DNA of 37,030 nucleotides, taken from the NCBI GenBank assembly GCA_900314485.1, contig OMVL01000006.1, positions 1-37,030 on the forward strand, in the 5' to 3' direction. Origin of the DNA: an uncultured Eubacteriales bacterium. GTDB lineage: Bacteria > Bacillota > Clostridia > Oscillospirales > Oscillospiraceae. This document shows, piece after piece, positions 1-7,669 of the stretch (within the stretch, counting starts at the first letter, position 1; the number at the start of each line of letters is the position of its first letter). The position numbers and the translations under genes were made by a program. The notes beneath the pieces were generated by a model. The model ran no database searches and was not told the DNA's origin. It saw only the letters and a program-made list of their open reading frames with translations.

Positions 1-2
1 CC

Positions 3-58
3 CTTATTTTGACCCTTAAGAGGATGAAAATGCTCCCCATGTCAAGGACAAAATAAGC
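3..58. repeat. Imperfect inverted repeat at window edge
   Basis: A 9-bp perfect inverted repeat (CTTATTTTG at 3-11, CAAAATAAG at 50-58) extends to 12 bp with one mismatch. The spacer is about 38 bp. It could be a remnant of a mobile-element end or a structured 3' region of something left of the window. No coding sequence is seen in 1-127. Confidence 0.3.
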
Positions 59-127
59 TGACCCATTCAATCAGGCGTGGATACTTACCTGTGGTGAGGT
101 AATGGCAGGGGGAATAGGTGCCCGAGG

Positions 128-169
128 AAAAATTTCCGCCGCCCTCCGATAGAGCCACCAAACGGCGGA
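128..169 (-). terminator. Putative terminator of glycerophosphotransferase operon
   Basis: On the minus strand, just past the stop codon at 181, TCCGCCG (169-163) pairs with CGGCGGA (141-135) and is followed by AATTTTT (134-128). The 21-nt loop contains further GC-rich pairing options. The position fits the end of the two-gene minus-strand operon. Confidence 0.5.
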
Positions 170-180
170 GGCTCTTTTGC

Positions 181-1431
181 CTATTCTGGAAAAATCTCCT
201 TAAGTACCCGCTGGCTTGCCTTCCCGTCATCCATGGGAGTGTAGGTCCGGTTAAATTTCTCATACGTCTCCGTATAGCGGAACCCGCCGTTCAGCTGGTC
301 CAAAATGGCCTGTTCCAGTTCCTCCTGCTTGCGGAGGATGGGGAAGGGGAGGTCGTCAAGGTCAATGTAAAAGTCCCGCAGCTGGCCCTGATACAGCTCC
401 AGATCGTACATGAAGAGCAGCACGGGCCGCTTCAAAATGGCGTAGTCAAAGAACACGCTGGAATAGTCGGTGATGAGCAGGTCGGAGATGACGTAGACCT
501 CATTCACGTCGTCTACCCCGGCTACATTGATGACTCTGCCCTTGTACCGGTCAAAATCAAACTGATTTGCAATAAAGTAGTGAGGCCGGAAGAGAATGAC
601 GTAGTCCTCTCCCAGAGCATTCAGGAGATGGTCGAAGTCCATCTCCAGCGTAAAGCTGTAGGAATAGGCCTTGTCCAGCTTCTGGTTGTCCCGGAAGGTG
701 GGGGCGTAGAGAATGACCTTCTTGCCCTCAGGCACCCCCAGCCGGGCCTTGATGGCGGCAACATCCTCCGCCGTAAAGCGGCACAGAAAGTCGTTTCTGG
801 GATAGCCCTGCTGGATGATGCGCACATTCTTGCCCGCCCCCTTCAGGTCGAAGGCGGAGGTCAGCTTCTCGGTGTAGAAATCGGAAGGAGAGAGGAGAAC
901 GGATATTTTCCGCACCCGCTTGCGGTAGCGCTTGTGGATCTCGTCGGCGGTATTGACGCTGTTGCTGTCCACGGCGATGTCACAGCCCAGCCGCTTTAAC
1001 GGCGTGCCATGCCAGGTCTCAATGAGCTGCTGGCCCTTTCTCAGCCGGAAAAAGCCCAGGGGCATGGAGTTGGTGACGATATACCCCGCTCTGGCGCAGG
1101 CCAGCTTGTAAGCCCGGGAGTTGTATCGGACAACCTTCGTACGCCCGTCGGCAAGACGGTTCTTTTTCTCCGCGTCCTCCGTCATGGCCCAGAGAAAGCG
1201 GTAGTTCTCATAGGCGGGATCCGAGCGCATCTGCTCATAGAGGGCCTTGGGACTGCAGGTGTACTGCCGGCCCTGAAAGGCGTCAAAAAGGACGAGATGC
1301 CTGTCCAGCCTTGTGGTGAGCCGGACCAGATTGTAAAGGCCGCAGACGGCCAGATAATAAACCCGATAGACTGCCTGAAACAGGGGAGAGCCGCGCTTCA
1401 GGCTCTTGCGGACGGTATCTTTTATACTCAC
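181..1431 (-). CDS. CDP-glycerol glycerophosphotransferase family protein (TagB/TagF-like), copy 1
   Basis: This 416-residue protein belongs to the CDP-glycerol:poly(glycerophosphate) glycerophosphotransferase family, which transfers glycerol phosphate from CDP-glycerol onto lipid-linked teichoic acid precursors on the inner face of the membrane. Family hallmarks are HGTPLKRLG near residue 140 (catalytic His region) and DLLITDYSSVFFDYA near residue 315 (nucleotide-binding GT-B half). The N-terminal 40 residues are basic and hydrophobic, as expected for membrane association. The start is GTG at 1431, preceded by GAGGG inside the end of the upstream gene; the gap to that gene is 4 bp, so the two are translated as one operon. 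Length matches single-domain TagB-type enzymes rather than the longer TagF polymerases. The exact acceptor (primer or polymer) cannot be told from sequence. Confidence 0.85.
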   Translation of the reverse strand: MSIKDTVRKSLKRGSPLFQAVYRVYYLAVCGLYNLVRLTTRLDRHLVLFDAFQGRQYTCSPKALYEQMRSDPAYENYRFLWAMTEDAEKKNRLADGRTKVVRYNSRAYKLACARAGYIVTNSMPLGFFRLRKGQQLIETWHGTPLKRLGCDIAVDSNSVNTADEIHKRYRKRVRKISVLLSPSDFYTEKLTSAFDLKGAGKNVRIIQQGYPRNDFLCRFTAEDVAAIKARLGVPEGKKVILYAPTFRDNQKLDKAYSYSFTLEMDFDHLLNALGEDYVILFRPHYFIANQFDFDRYKGRVINVAGVDDVNEVYVISDLLITDYSSVFFDYAILKRPVLLFMYDLELYQGQLRDFYIDLDDLPFPILRKQEELEQAILDQLNGGFRYTETYEKFNRTYTPMDDGKASQRVLKEIFPE

Positions 1432-1435
1432 AGTA

Positions 1436-2680
1436 TCAACCCTCTTTAAACAGTGCCTGAATCACCCGGTCGGCGGCCTTTCCGTCCTCCAGCGGCGCAA
1501 ACCTCTGGCGGAAGGCCTCCCACTCGTCTGTCCAGACAAAATTTTTCGTATTCAAAATGGCGGGAGCCAGTTGGTCCTGCCGGGTCAAAATGGTGCCGGG
1601 GAGTTCATTCAAATCGAAGTAGAAGCCCCGCAGCCGGTCCCGGTACTGCTCCAGATCGTACATATAAAACAGGATGGGCCGGCGAAGCACCCCATAGTCA
1701 AACATGGTGCTGGAATAGTCGGTGATCATCAGGTCGGAAGCAATGTAGAGATCATTGATCTCCTCCACACCGGAGACATCCAGCACAAAGCCGGGATAGG
1801 CGGAGAAGTCAAAGGCGGAGGCCACCAGATAGTGTGCCCGAAAGAGAATGACGTGGTCTTTCCCCAGCTTTTGACGCAGCTCGTCAAAATCCACCGCCGG
1901 GCGGTAGGCGTAGCCCTGGCCGGAGATGTGCTGATCGTCCCGGAAGGTGGGAGTGTAGAGAATGGCTCTCTTTCCGTGAGGGATCCCCAGCTTGCGCCGC
2001 AGGGCCGTCCGCTCCTCCTCGGCGGCGTTTACCAGCCGGTCATTTCGGGGATAGCCCACCTCTAAAATGGCGTCACTCTTGCCCCAGCGGCCCAGCTGCC
2101 ACGCCGAGCGGAAGCACTTTGACGCAAAGGGAGAGGGGGAGAGAAAATAGTCCACCTTTTCCCCCTCCAGACGGTATTTCCGATGGATCTCCGCCAGAGA
2201 GTTCATGGCATTGCCGTCCTCTTGGATGTCATAGCCCAGGCGTTTCAGGGGCGTGCCGTGCCAGCACTGGAGGTAGGTCTGCCCCCTCCGGGGGCTGATA
2301 TGCTCCGGCAGGGTGATGTTAAAGATCCAGTACCCCGCTCCCGCCATGGCCCGCTCAAAGGCGGCGCCCCCGAAGGAAATCACCTCTGTGCGGGGGTCTG
2401 CGGCCAGATCGGCAAACCGCTCCGGTTGGCTCACCGCCCAGAAAAAGCGGTAGTCCCGGTAGGCGGGGTCCGAGCGCATCCGCTCATAGACAGCTCTGGG
2501 ACTGCAGGAGGCACTTTTTCCGTGGTAGGAGCAAAAGAGGACCGTATGCGGATCCGGTCTGACGCCCGGCGTCCTCAGCCGATAGACTCCCGCCCGAAGG
2601 ACCCGGAGCAGCCGCCTCAGCCCAAGCCGCAGACCGGGATGGCCCTTGACAAAATCAAATACCGCTTTTTTAAGCCCCAT
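1436..2680 (-). CDS. CDP-glycerol glycerophosphotransferase family protein (TagB/TagF-like), copy 2
   Basis: A 414-residue paralogue of the next gene downstream, with the same hallmarks: HGTPLKRLGYD near residue 140 and DLMITDYSSTMFDYG near residue 317. By family it should polymerise or prime a glycerol-phosphate cell-surface polymer using CDP-glycerol. ATG at 2680 is preceded by AAGGAGGG at 6 nt, a strong ribosome binding site. It is the first gene of a two-gene minus-strand operon, divergent from mutY. The two copies look about equally distant along their length, so this is an old duplication and not a recent repeat. One may act as primase and the other as polymerase, but this is inference. 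Confidence 0.85.
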   Translation of the reverse strand: MGLKKAVFDFVKGHPGLRLGLRRLLRVLRAGVYRLRTPGVRPDPHTVLFCSYHGKSASCSPRAVYERMRSDPAYRDYRFFWAVSQPERFADLAADPRTEVISFGGAAFERAMAGAGYWIFNITLPEHISPRRGQTYLQCWHGTPLKRLGYDIQEDGNAMNSLAEIHRKYRLEGEKVDYFLSPSPFASKCFRSAWQLGRWGKSDAILEVGYPRNDRLVNAAEEERTALRRKLGIPHGKRAILYTPTFRDDQHISGQGYAYRPAVDFDELRQKLGKDHVILFRAHYLVASAFDFSAYPGFVLDVSGVEEINDLYIASDLMITDYSSTMFDYGVLRRPILFYMYDLEQYRDRLRGFYFDLNELPGTILTRQDQLAPAILNTKNFVWTDEWEAFRQRFAPLEDGKAADRVIQALFKEG

Positions 2681-2712
2681 GTGCGTCCCTCCTTCACACT
2701 GCTCTGTGCATC

Positions 2713-2742
2713 ATTGTACCCTCTGAGAGGAGGGAATGTCAA
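2713..2742 (-). promoter_or_regulatory. Promoter of glycerophosphotransferase operon
   Basis: Minus-strand TTGACA (2742-2737), 18-bp spacer, TACAAT (2718-2713). It lies about 33 bp upstream of the ATG at 2680 and is back to back with the mutY promoter. Confidence 0.7.
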
Positions 2743-2759
2743 GGCGGGGGAAACGCCGT

Positions 2760-2788
2760 TTGCAATTCCGGAGACAGACAGATATAAT
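2760..2788 (+). promoter_or_regulatory. Promoter of mutY
   Basis: TTGCAA (2760-2765), 17-bp spacer, TATAAT (2783-2788). It gives a short leader before the AGGTGA ribosome binding site of mutY. Confidence 0.7.
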
Positions 2789-2820
2789 ATGCTCATATCC
2801 AACAGAGACAGGTGAACGCT

Positions 2821-3885
2821 ATGCCCCAACAGCCGGGACAACTCAATGACATCATCTTCCCCCTTCTGGACTGGTTCCGCTCCCATGCCCGGACCCTGCC
2901 CTGGCGGAGCGACCCGCAGCCCTACAAGGTCTGGGTGTCGGAGATCATGCTCCAGCAGACGAGAGTGGCCGCCGTTCTGGGCTATTTTGCACGGTTTATG
3001 GAGGCTCTGCCCGCGGTGTCGGACCTGGCCCGGGTGGAGGAGGAGCAGCTGCTCAAGCTGTGGCAGGGGCTGGGCTACTATAACCGGGCGAGAAACCTGC
3101 AAAAGGCAGCCCGGCAGGTCATGGAGGACTGGGGCGGCGCATTTCCCTCCCGCTATGAGGACATTCTGACCCTGAAAGGCGTGGGAGACTATACGGCGGG
3201 GGCCATCGCCTCTATTGCGTTCGGGGAAGCGGTCCCGGCGGTGGACGGCAATGTGCTCCGGGTCGTCACCCGGGTCACTGCAGACCCCTCCGACATTGCA
3301 AAGCCGGAGACGAAGGAAAAAATCCGCGCTGCCCTCAGCGACATCATCCCTCTGGACTTTCCCGGCCAGTTCAATCAGGCCCTCATGGAGCTGGGAGCGC
3401 TGGTGTGTCTGCCCAACGGTGCGCCGCTGTGCGATCAGTGTCCCCTCTCCCCCATGTGCCGGGCGCACTTGGAGGAGAAAACGGCGGAGATTCCCCGCAA
3501 GGCTCCCAAAAAGGCCCGGCGGGTGGAAGAGCGCACCGTCTGCCTGATTTTTTGCCAAGACAGGGTGGCTCTCCGGCAGCGGCCGGAGCGGGGATTGCTG
3601 GCCTCCCTGTGGGAGTTTCCCAACTACCTGACCGGAGAGGGCATGCCCTGGTCGTTGAATGCGGCCAACATGGAGCAGGCGGGCAGGGGCAAGCACATCT
3701 TCACCCACATCGAGTGGCGGATGGAGGGCGTGGCGATCACGCTTTCTGACGACAACCTGCCTGAGGGCTGGGTCTGGGCGGACCGGGCGGCGCTGCGGGA
3801 CCGGTATGCCGTCCCCAACGCCTTTCAGGCGTTCCTGCCCTATGTGGAGGCCCGGCTGCGAGAGGAGGCGGGGACATGGAGCTGA
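2821..3885 (+). CDS. mutY: A/G-specific adenine glycosylase MutY
   Basis: MutY removes adenine mispaired with 8-oxoguanine or guanine during base excision repair. The 354-residue protein has the catalytic Glu context SEIMLQQTRV near residue 40, a helix-hairpin-helix LKGVGDYTAGAIA near 118, the catalytic Asp in PAVDGNVLRV, and an iron-sulfur loop with four Cys (CX7CX2CX5C) near residues 197-213. The C-terminal third is the NUDIX-like domain that reads 8-oxoG. A GTG lies at 2812, but AGGTGA at 2810-2815 sits 5 nt before ATG 2821 and overlaps the GTG, so ATG 2821 is the likely start. The stop overlaps the next gene by 10 bp, so the two are co-expressed. Confidence 0.93.
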   Translation: MPQQPGQLNDIIFPLLDWFRSHARTLPWRSDPQPYKVWVSEIMLQQTRVAAVLGYFARFMEALPAVSDLARVEEEQLLKLWQGLGYYNRARNLQKAARQVMEDWGGAFPSRYEDILTLKGVGDYTAGAIASIAFGEAVPAVDGNVLRVVTRVTADPSDIAKPETKEKIRAALSDIIPLDFPGQFNQALMELGALVCLPNGAPLCDQCPLSPMCRAHLEEKTAEIPRKAPKKARRVEERTVCLIFCQDRVALRQRPERGLLASLWEFPNYLTGEGMPWSLNAANMEQAGRGKHIFTHIEWRMEGVAITLSDDNLPEGWVWADRAALRDRYAVPNAFQAFLPYVEARLREEAGTWS

Positions 3886-4757
3886 TCTGCGATCTCTGCC
3901 CCCGCCGCTGCCGCGCGGAGCGGACTGAGACACAGGGAGGCGGCTTTTGCGGCATGCCCAGTCTGCCGGTGGTGGCCAGAGGGGCGCTGCACCACTGGGA
4001 GGAGCCGCCTATCTCCGGGACAAACGGCTCTGGCACCATCTTCTTCTCCGGCTGCAATCTTCAATGCGTTTTCTGTCAGAACGACGAGATCAGCCGGCAG
4101 AAGTTTGGAAAGACGGTGACTGTCGAGCGGATCCGGGAGATCTGCCATGCCCTGATCGGTCAGGGCGCCCACAATATCAACTTTGTCACCCCCACTCACT
4201 ATGCCCACGTGGTCCGTGCGGTTTTGGACCGGCCCCTGTCTGTCCCGGTGGTGTGGAACTCCGGGGGCTATGAGCGGGTGGAGACCCTCAAGGCCATGGA
4301 GGGTAAGGCGGACATTTACCTGCCCGACTTCAAGTACGCTTCGGACGCCGACGCTCTCCGCTATTCGGGGGCCCCGGACTATGTGGAGACGGCCAAGGCT
4401 GCCGTCTGTGAGATGGTCCGCCAGACGGGACCTTATGTGATGAAGGACGGTCTTCTGAAAAAGGGCGTCATCATCCGGCACCTCGTTCTCCCCGGCAAAG
4501 CTGCCGCCGCCAAGGAGATCATGGACTGGGTGGCGGAGACCTTTCCGCCCAAAACGGTGCTCTTCTCCCTCATGAGCCAGTATCTCCCCTGGGGTAGAGT
4601 GCCCGCAGAGTTTCCGGAGCTGAACAGGCGGCTGCGCAAGGGCGAGAGCCGAAGTGTGCGGGAGTACATGGAAAATCTGGGCCTGGAGGGCTTTACCCAG
4701 GAGGCGGAGTCTGCTGATCGTGAATACATCCCCTCCTTTGATTTGACCGGAATATAA
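3876..4757 (+). CDS. Radical SAM protein, pyruvate formate-lyase activase-like
   Basis: A 293-residue radical SAM enzyme. The SAM/[4Fe-4S] motif is CNLQCVFC (CX3CX2C) near residues 66-73, following GTIFFSGC. The N-terminus carries further cysteines (CDLCPRRC and later FCGM), typical of the PflX/COG1313 group of PflA-like proteins of unknown substrate. NFVTPTHYAH and DIYLPDFKY are characteristic of that group. It overlaps mutY by 10 bp, an arrangement suggesting translational coupling. No glycyl radical enzyme gene is adjacent, so a true activase role is unproven. Confidence 0.85.
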   Translation: MELICDLCPRRCRAERTETQGGGFCGMPSLPVVARGALHHWEEPPISGTNGSGTIFFSGCNLQCVFCQNDEISRQKFGKTVTVERIREICHALIGQGAHNINFVTPTHYAHVVRAVLDRPLSVPVVWNSGGYERVETLKAMEGKADIYLPDFKYASDADALRYSGAPDYVETAKAAVCEMVRQTGPYVMKDGLLKKGVIIRHLVLPGKAAAAKEIMDWVAETFPPKTVLFSLMSQYLPWGRVPAEFPELNRRLRKGESRSVREYMENLGLEGFTQEAESADREYIPSFDLTGI

Positions 4758-4794
4758 CAAGGACCCATCGGACAGCATGTCCGATGGGTCCTTG
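4758..4794. terminator. Bidirectional hairpin between radical SAM gene and trx
   Basis: A perfect 17-bp stem (4758-4774 with 4778-4794) and a 3-nt GCA loop sit between convergent genes, starting directly after the TAA at 4755-4757. Flanking U-tracts are poor, but position and stem strength support shared termination. Confidence 0.75.
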
Positions 4795-4813
4795 CGCCGT
4801 TTCAGATGGAATG

Positions 4814-5137
4814 TTACAGTGCCTCGTCCAGCAGGGCAGCCAGGGCGTCATAGGGCCGGGCGCCCACCACACGGTTCAGCTCCACGCCGTCCTTAAAGAC
4901 AATGATGCAGGGGATGCTCATGATCCCGGCCTCCTGGGCCAGATCGGAGAGCTGATCCACATCCACCTTGCCCACAACAGCCTTGCCGGCGTAGGCGTCT
5001 GCCAGCTTCTCGATGGCGGGAGCGATCATCTTGCAGGGACCGCACCAGGTTGCCCAGTAGTCCACCAGGACGACGGAATTGTGATCGACGGCCTCCTCCA
5101 GCTCCTTGCGGGAGTTAAAATGAATGACGTTAGACAT
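4814..5137 (-). CDS. trxA: Thioredoxin
   Basis: A 107-residue thioredoxin with the redox motif WCGPC near residues 28-32 (YWATWCGPCKMIAP) and the conserved cis-Pro region SIPCIIVFKDG near residue 73. It reduces protein disulfides in the cytoplasm. The cis-Pro segment reads I-P-C, giving an extra Cys right after the cis-Pro. ATG at 5137 is preceded by AAGGAAG. It lies 27 bp downstream of a thioredoxin reductase-like gene on the same strand, forming a reductase/thioredoxin pair. Confidence 0.93.
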   Translation of the reverse strand: MSNVIHFNSRKELEEAVDHNSVVLVDYWATWCGPCKMIAPAIEKLADAYAGKAVVGKVDVDQLSDLAQEAGIMSIPCIIVFKDGVELNRVVGARPYDALAALLDEAL

Positions 5138-5164
5138 GATTTGACTTCCTTTCTGTCAATGAAT

Positions 5165-6016
5165 TTACTTGCTTTCTGCCTCAATGGCCTCTGCGGCGGC
5201 CTCTCCGGCGATGAGACCTTCGCCCACTGCCTTGGCAATTTGAAGGGGCTTTCCGGTGCAGTCCCCGGCGGCGTAGACGCCGGGGAGGTTGGTCCGCATC
5301 TGCCGGTCCACCTTGATATATCCTTCCTCAATTGCCAGCTCCGGCAGCAGGTCATTGGGGGCCACGGACTCCCGGAGGACAAAGACCCCGTCACAGGGTA
5401 TGACCGCCCCGTTGGCACAGACGCCGGTAACAGAGCCCTCACCCAAAATCTCCAGCCGGTTGGCCCGGACAGCGGGGATATGACCGTCCAGACCCACAGG
5501 CTCGGTGGGGCTGACGTAGGTGACCTGGCAGCCGATTTGGCTGAGGTAGTTGGCCTCCAGGGGGGCGTCCTTGGCCCGGCCGACCACGACGACGGGGCGT
5601 TTGCGGTAGAGCATGCCGTCACAGGTGGCGCAGTAGCTGACGCCGCTGCCCAGCAGCTCTGCTTCGCCCGGGTACTTCTGGCCCCGTTGGACGCCGCCGG
5701 CCAGAATCAGCTTTTTGCCCTCATACACATCGCTGCCTACGGTGAGGTAAAACACCCCGTCCAGCTCCATTACGGTCAGTATCCGACCGGTGCGCAGCTC
5801 CGCTCCCATGCTGAGGGCGTGGTCCAGAAATTTGTCCAGCATCGCCTGACCGCTGAGACCGGGCAGACCCAGATAATTGTGGATGATCGGCGCTCTGGTC
5901 AGGGGATTGCTGCTGCCGGAGTTGGAGATGACCAGGCACTGCTTGCCCCGGCCCTGGGCCGCTACTGCGGCAGAGAGACCGGCGGGGCCGCTGCCCAGGA
6001 TCAAAATATCATACAT
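5165..6016 (-). CDS. Thioredoxin reductase-like flavoprotein lacking NADPH motifs
   Basis: A 283-residue FAD protein of the thioredoxin reductase fold. It has an N-terminal FAD-binding GSGPAG (residues 8-13), the redox pair CATCDG, and the C-terminal FAD motif GVYAAGDCTGKPLQIAKAVGEG. The NADPH domain is unusual: where TrxB has GGGxxA and HRRxxxR, this protein has VVVGRAKDAPLEA and YVSPTEPVG. It is also shorter than the usual 305-320 residues. This pattern matches what is known of ferredoxin-dependent flavin thioredoxin reductases of clostridia. GTG at 6025 overlaps GGGAG (6029-6025); that GGGAG is 8 nt before ATG 6016, so ATG 6016 is chosen. It forms an operon with thioredoxin downstream. Confidence 0.85.
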   Translation of the reverse strand: MYDILILGSGPAGLSAAVAAQGRGKQCLVISNSGSSNPLTRAPIIHNYLGLPGLSGQAMLDKFLDHALSMGAELRTGRILTVMELDGVFYLTVGSDVYEGKKLILAGGVQRGQKYPGEAELLGSGVSYCATCDGMLYRKRPVVVVGRAKDAPLEANYLSQIGCQVTYVSPTEPVGLDGHIPAVRANRLEILGEGSVTGVCANGAVIPCDGVFVLRESVAPNDLLPELAIEEGYIKVDRQMRTNLPGVYAAGDCTGKPLQIAKAVGEGLIAGEAAAEAIEAESK

Positions 6017-6201
6017 GCTGTTCACTCCCGTATTGTCTATCTGCTCTTATTGTACCCGCTTATACAAAAAATTGCAACAGAACGGGAGAGAAAAACTGAT
6101 TGCACACAATCTTTTTTTCTTCGGAATATCTTTCCAGACATAGGAAAGCGGAATTTGACCGATGCTGATACCAGAATGATTTGGAAAGGGGCGTATGCGC
6201 C

Positions 6202-7560
6202 ATGTTTTTCCATATGAGCCGCCGGGGAAGAGTCCGGCTGGTCAGCTATCTGTGTGCCGCCTTTGTGGTGCTGGGCGGCATTGCCCTCAGGGAGCATAAC
6301 CGGTCTGCCCAGCTCCAGCGGGCGGTGACCAACAGCTATTTACACGCCTTTTCCGAGGTGACGGACAGTCTGGACCAGATGGATACCGCCCTGCAAAAGG
6401 GGGTCTACGTCACCTCCGCCCCCATGCTCTGTTCGCTCTGCGATCAGGTGTATGCCCAGGCCACTGCCGCCCAGCTGGCCCTGGGTCAGCTGCCCTTCAG
6501 CAATGTGGAATTGGAGCAGACGGCCTCTTTCGTGGCCACCGTAGGAGACTACGCCCAGTCTCTCTCCCGCCAGGCAGCGGTGGAGGGCGCCTGCCCGGAG
6601 GGGGAGAACCGGGAGAACTGGAAGGAGCTCTCCGCTGCCGCCCGGCAGCTGTCCGACCAGTTAAATGAGCTGGAATTGCAGCTGTTTGACGGCTCCTTTA
6701 CCATTGACAACGTGGCCCAGGCGGAGGAGCGGCTCAGTCAGAGCCAGAGCACAACAGGAGAGACGGATCTCTCCGGCTTTAAAAAGGTGGAGGCGGAGTT
6801 CCCGGAGATGCCCAGCCTGATCTACGACGGGCCCTTTTCCCAGCACCTGACGGGCCGCAAGCCTGCTGCGACCGAGGGGCAGGCGGAAATCTCCGAGACA
6901 GAGGCGCTGGCGGCGGCAAAACGGCTGACCGGCTGGGAGGACCTGACCGTGACCGGCCAGGTAGAGGGCACCCTGCCCGCCTATACCTGTACCGGAGCAG
7001 ACGGGGTGAGAACGGTACAGATTACCCGGCAGGGCGGCCTGCTCCTCTCCTGCTTTACCCAAGGCACACCCGAGGGGGCAACGCTTGCCGCCGACGAGGC
7101 GGTCCAAAAGGCCCAGGCATTTTTGGCCTCCCTTGGTCTGGAGGAAATGGAGGAGAGTTACTACTCTGTCCACAATAATATTCTCACCGCCAACTTCTGC
7201 TATGCACCCGACGGCGTGCGATGCTATCCCGATTTGGTGAAGGTCTCCGTCTCCATGGCGGACGGCAGTATTCTGGGCTTTGAGGGACAGGGTTATCTCA
7301 CCAACCACCGGGAGCGGGACCTGCCCCAGCCGGTGGTCTCTCAGGAGCAGGCGGAGGAGTGTGTCTCACCGCTGCTCACAGTGCTGGACCGCCGACTGAC
7401 GGTCATTCCCACCCGGGGGGAGAACGAGGTGGAGTGCTGGGAGTTTCTGGGCGAGGCGGAGGACGGCGGCCATGTGCTGTGCTATATCAACGCCCAGACC
7501 TGCCACGAGGAAAAGCTGCTGCTGCTCATTGAGGACGAGCACGGGACGCTGACCATATGA
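6202..7560 (+). CDS. ypeB: Spore germination protein YpeB
   Basis: A 452-residue YpeB homologue. YpeB is a spore protein needed for the localisation and stability of the cortex-lytic enzyme SleB. There is a short cytoplasmic N-terminus, one membrane segment (about residues 10-28, LVSYLCAAFVVLGGIAL), a helical region with heptad character (35-185), then PepSY-like repeats in the C-terminal half (ISETEALAAAKRLTGW near 235 and further copies). A TTG at 6181 is in frame, but GGAAAGGGG at 6183-6191 sits 10 nt before ATG 6202, so 6202 is the better start. GAATT followed by CAGAATGA at 6151-6179 loosely resembles a forespore sigma-G promoter. sleB, usually directly upstream, is absent. Confidence 0.85.
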   Translation: MFFHMSRRGRVRLVSYLCAAFVVLGGIALREHNRSAQLQRAVTNSYLHAFSEVTDSLDQMDTALQKGVYVTSAPMLCSLCDQVYAQATAAQLALGQLPFSNVELEQTASFVATVGDYAQSLSRQAAVEGACPEGENRENWKELSAAARQLSDQLNELELQLFDGSFTIDNVAQAEERLSQSQSTTGETDLSGFKKVEAEFPEMPSLIYDGPFSQHLTGRKPAATEGQAEISETEALAAAKRLTGWEDLTVTGQVEGTLPAYTCTGADGVRTVQITRQGGLLLSCFTQGTPEGATLAADEAVQKAQAFLASLGLEEMEESYYSVHNNILTANFCYAPDGVRCYPDLVKVSVSMADGSILGFEGQGYLTNHRERDLPQPVVSQEQAEECVSPLLTVLDRRLTVIPTRGENEVECWEFLGEAEDGGHVLCYINAQTCHEEKLLLLIEDEHGTLTI

Positions 7561-7585
7561 CGTAGTGCCGTTACGAATCATAACT

Positions 7586-7651
7586 GTAGGGGTGCGCCTT
7601 GGCACACCCCCTCAAAAGAAAAGGTAGGGGTGTGGCAAGCCGCACCCCTAC
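7586..7651. repeat. Pair of inverted REP-like palindromes, also a terminator
   Basis: Two hairpin elements of the GTAGGGGTG type lie head to head: 7586-7611 and 7624-7651. The second is an almost perfect hairpin (GTAGGGGTG at 7624-7632 with CACCCCTAC at 7643-7651, inner GGC/GCC). Read in reverse, element 2 differs from element 1 mainly by a swapped C/G pair (CGCC-TT-GGCA versus CGGC-TT-GCCA), which keeps the stem. On the plus strand a TTTTT run follows, and on the minus strand CTTTTCTTTT follows, so the unit can terminate both ypeB and the convergent ABC operon. Confidence 0.7.
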
Positions 7652-7669
7652 ATGGTTTTTCTGTTACAT

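Noticed and set aside
118..999. Long plus-strand open frame opposite the glycerophosphotransferase gene
   Set aside because: It is the antisense shadow of a gene with clear family motifs, a common effect of GC-rich codon bias.
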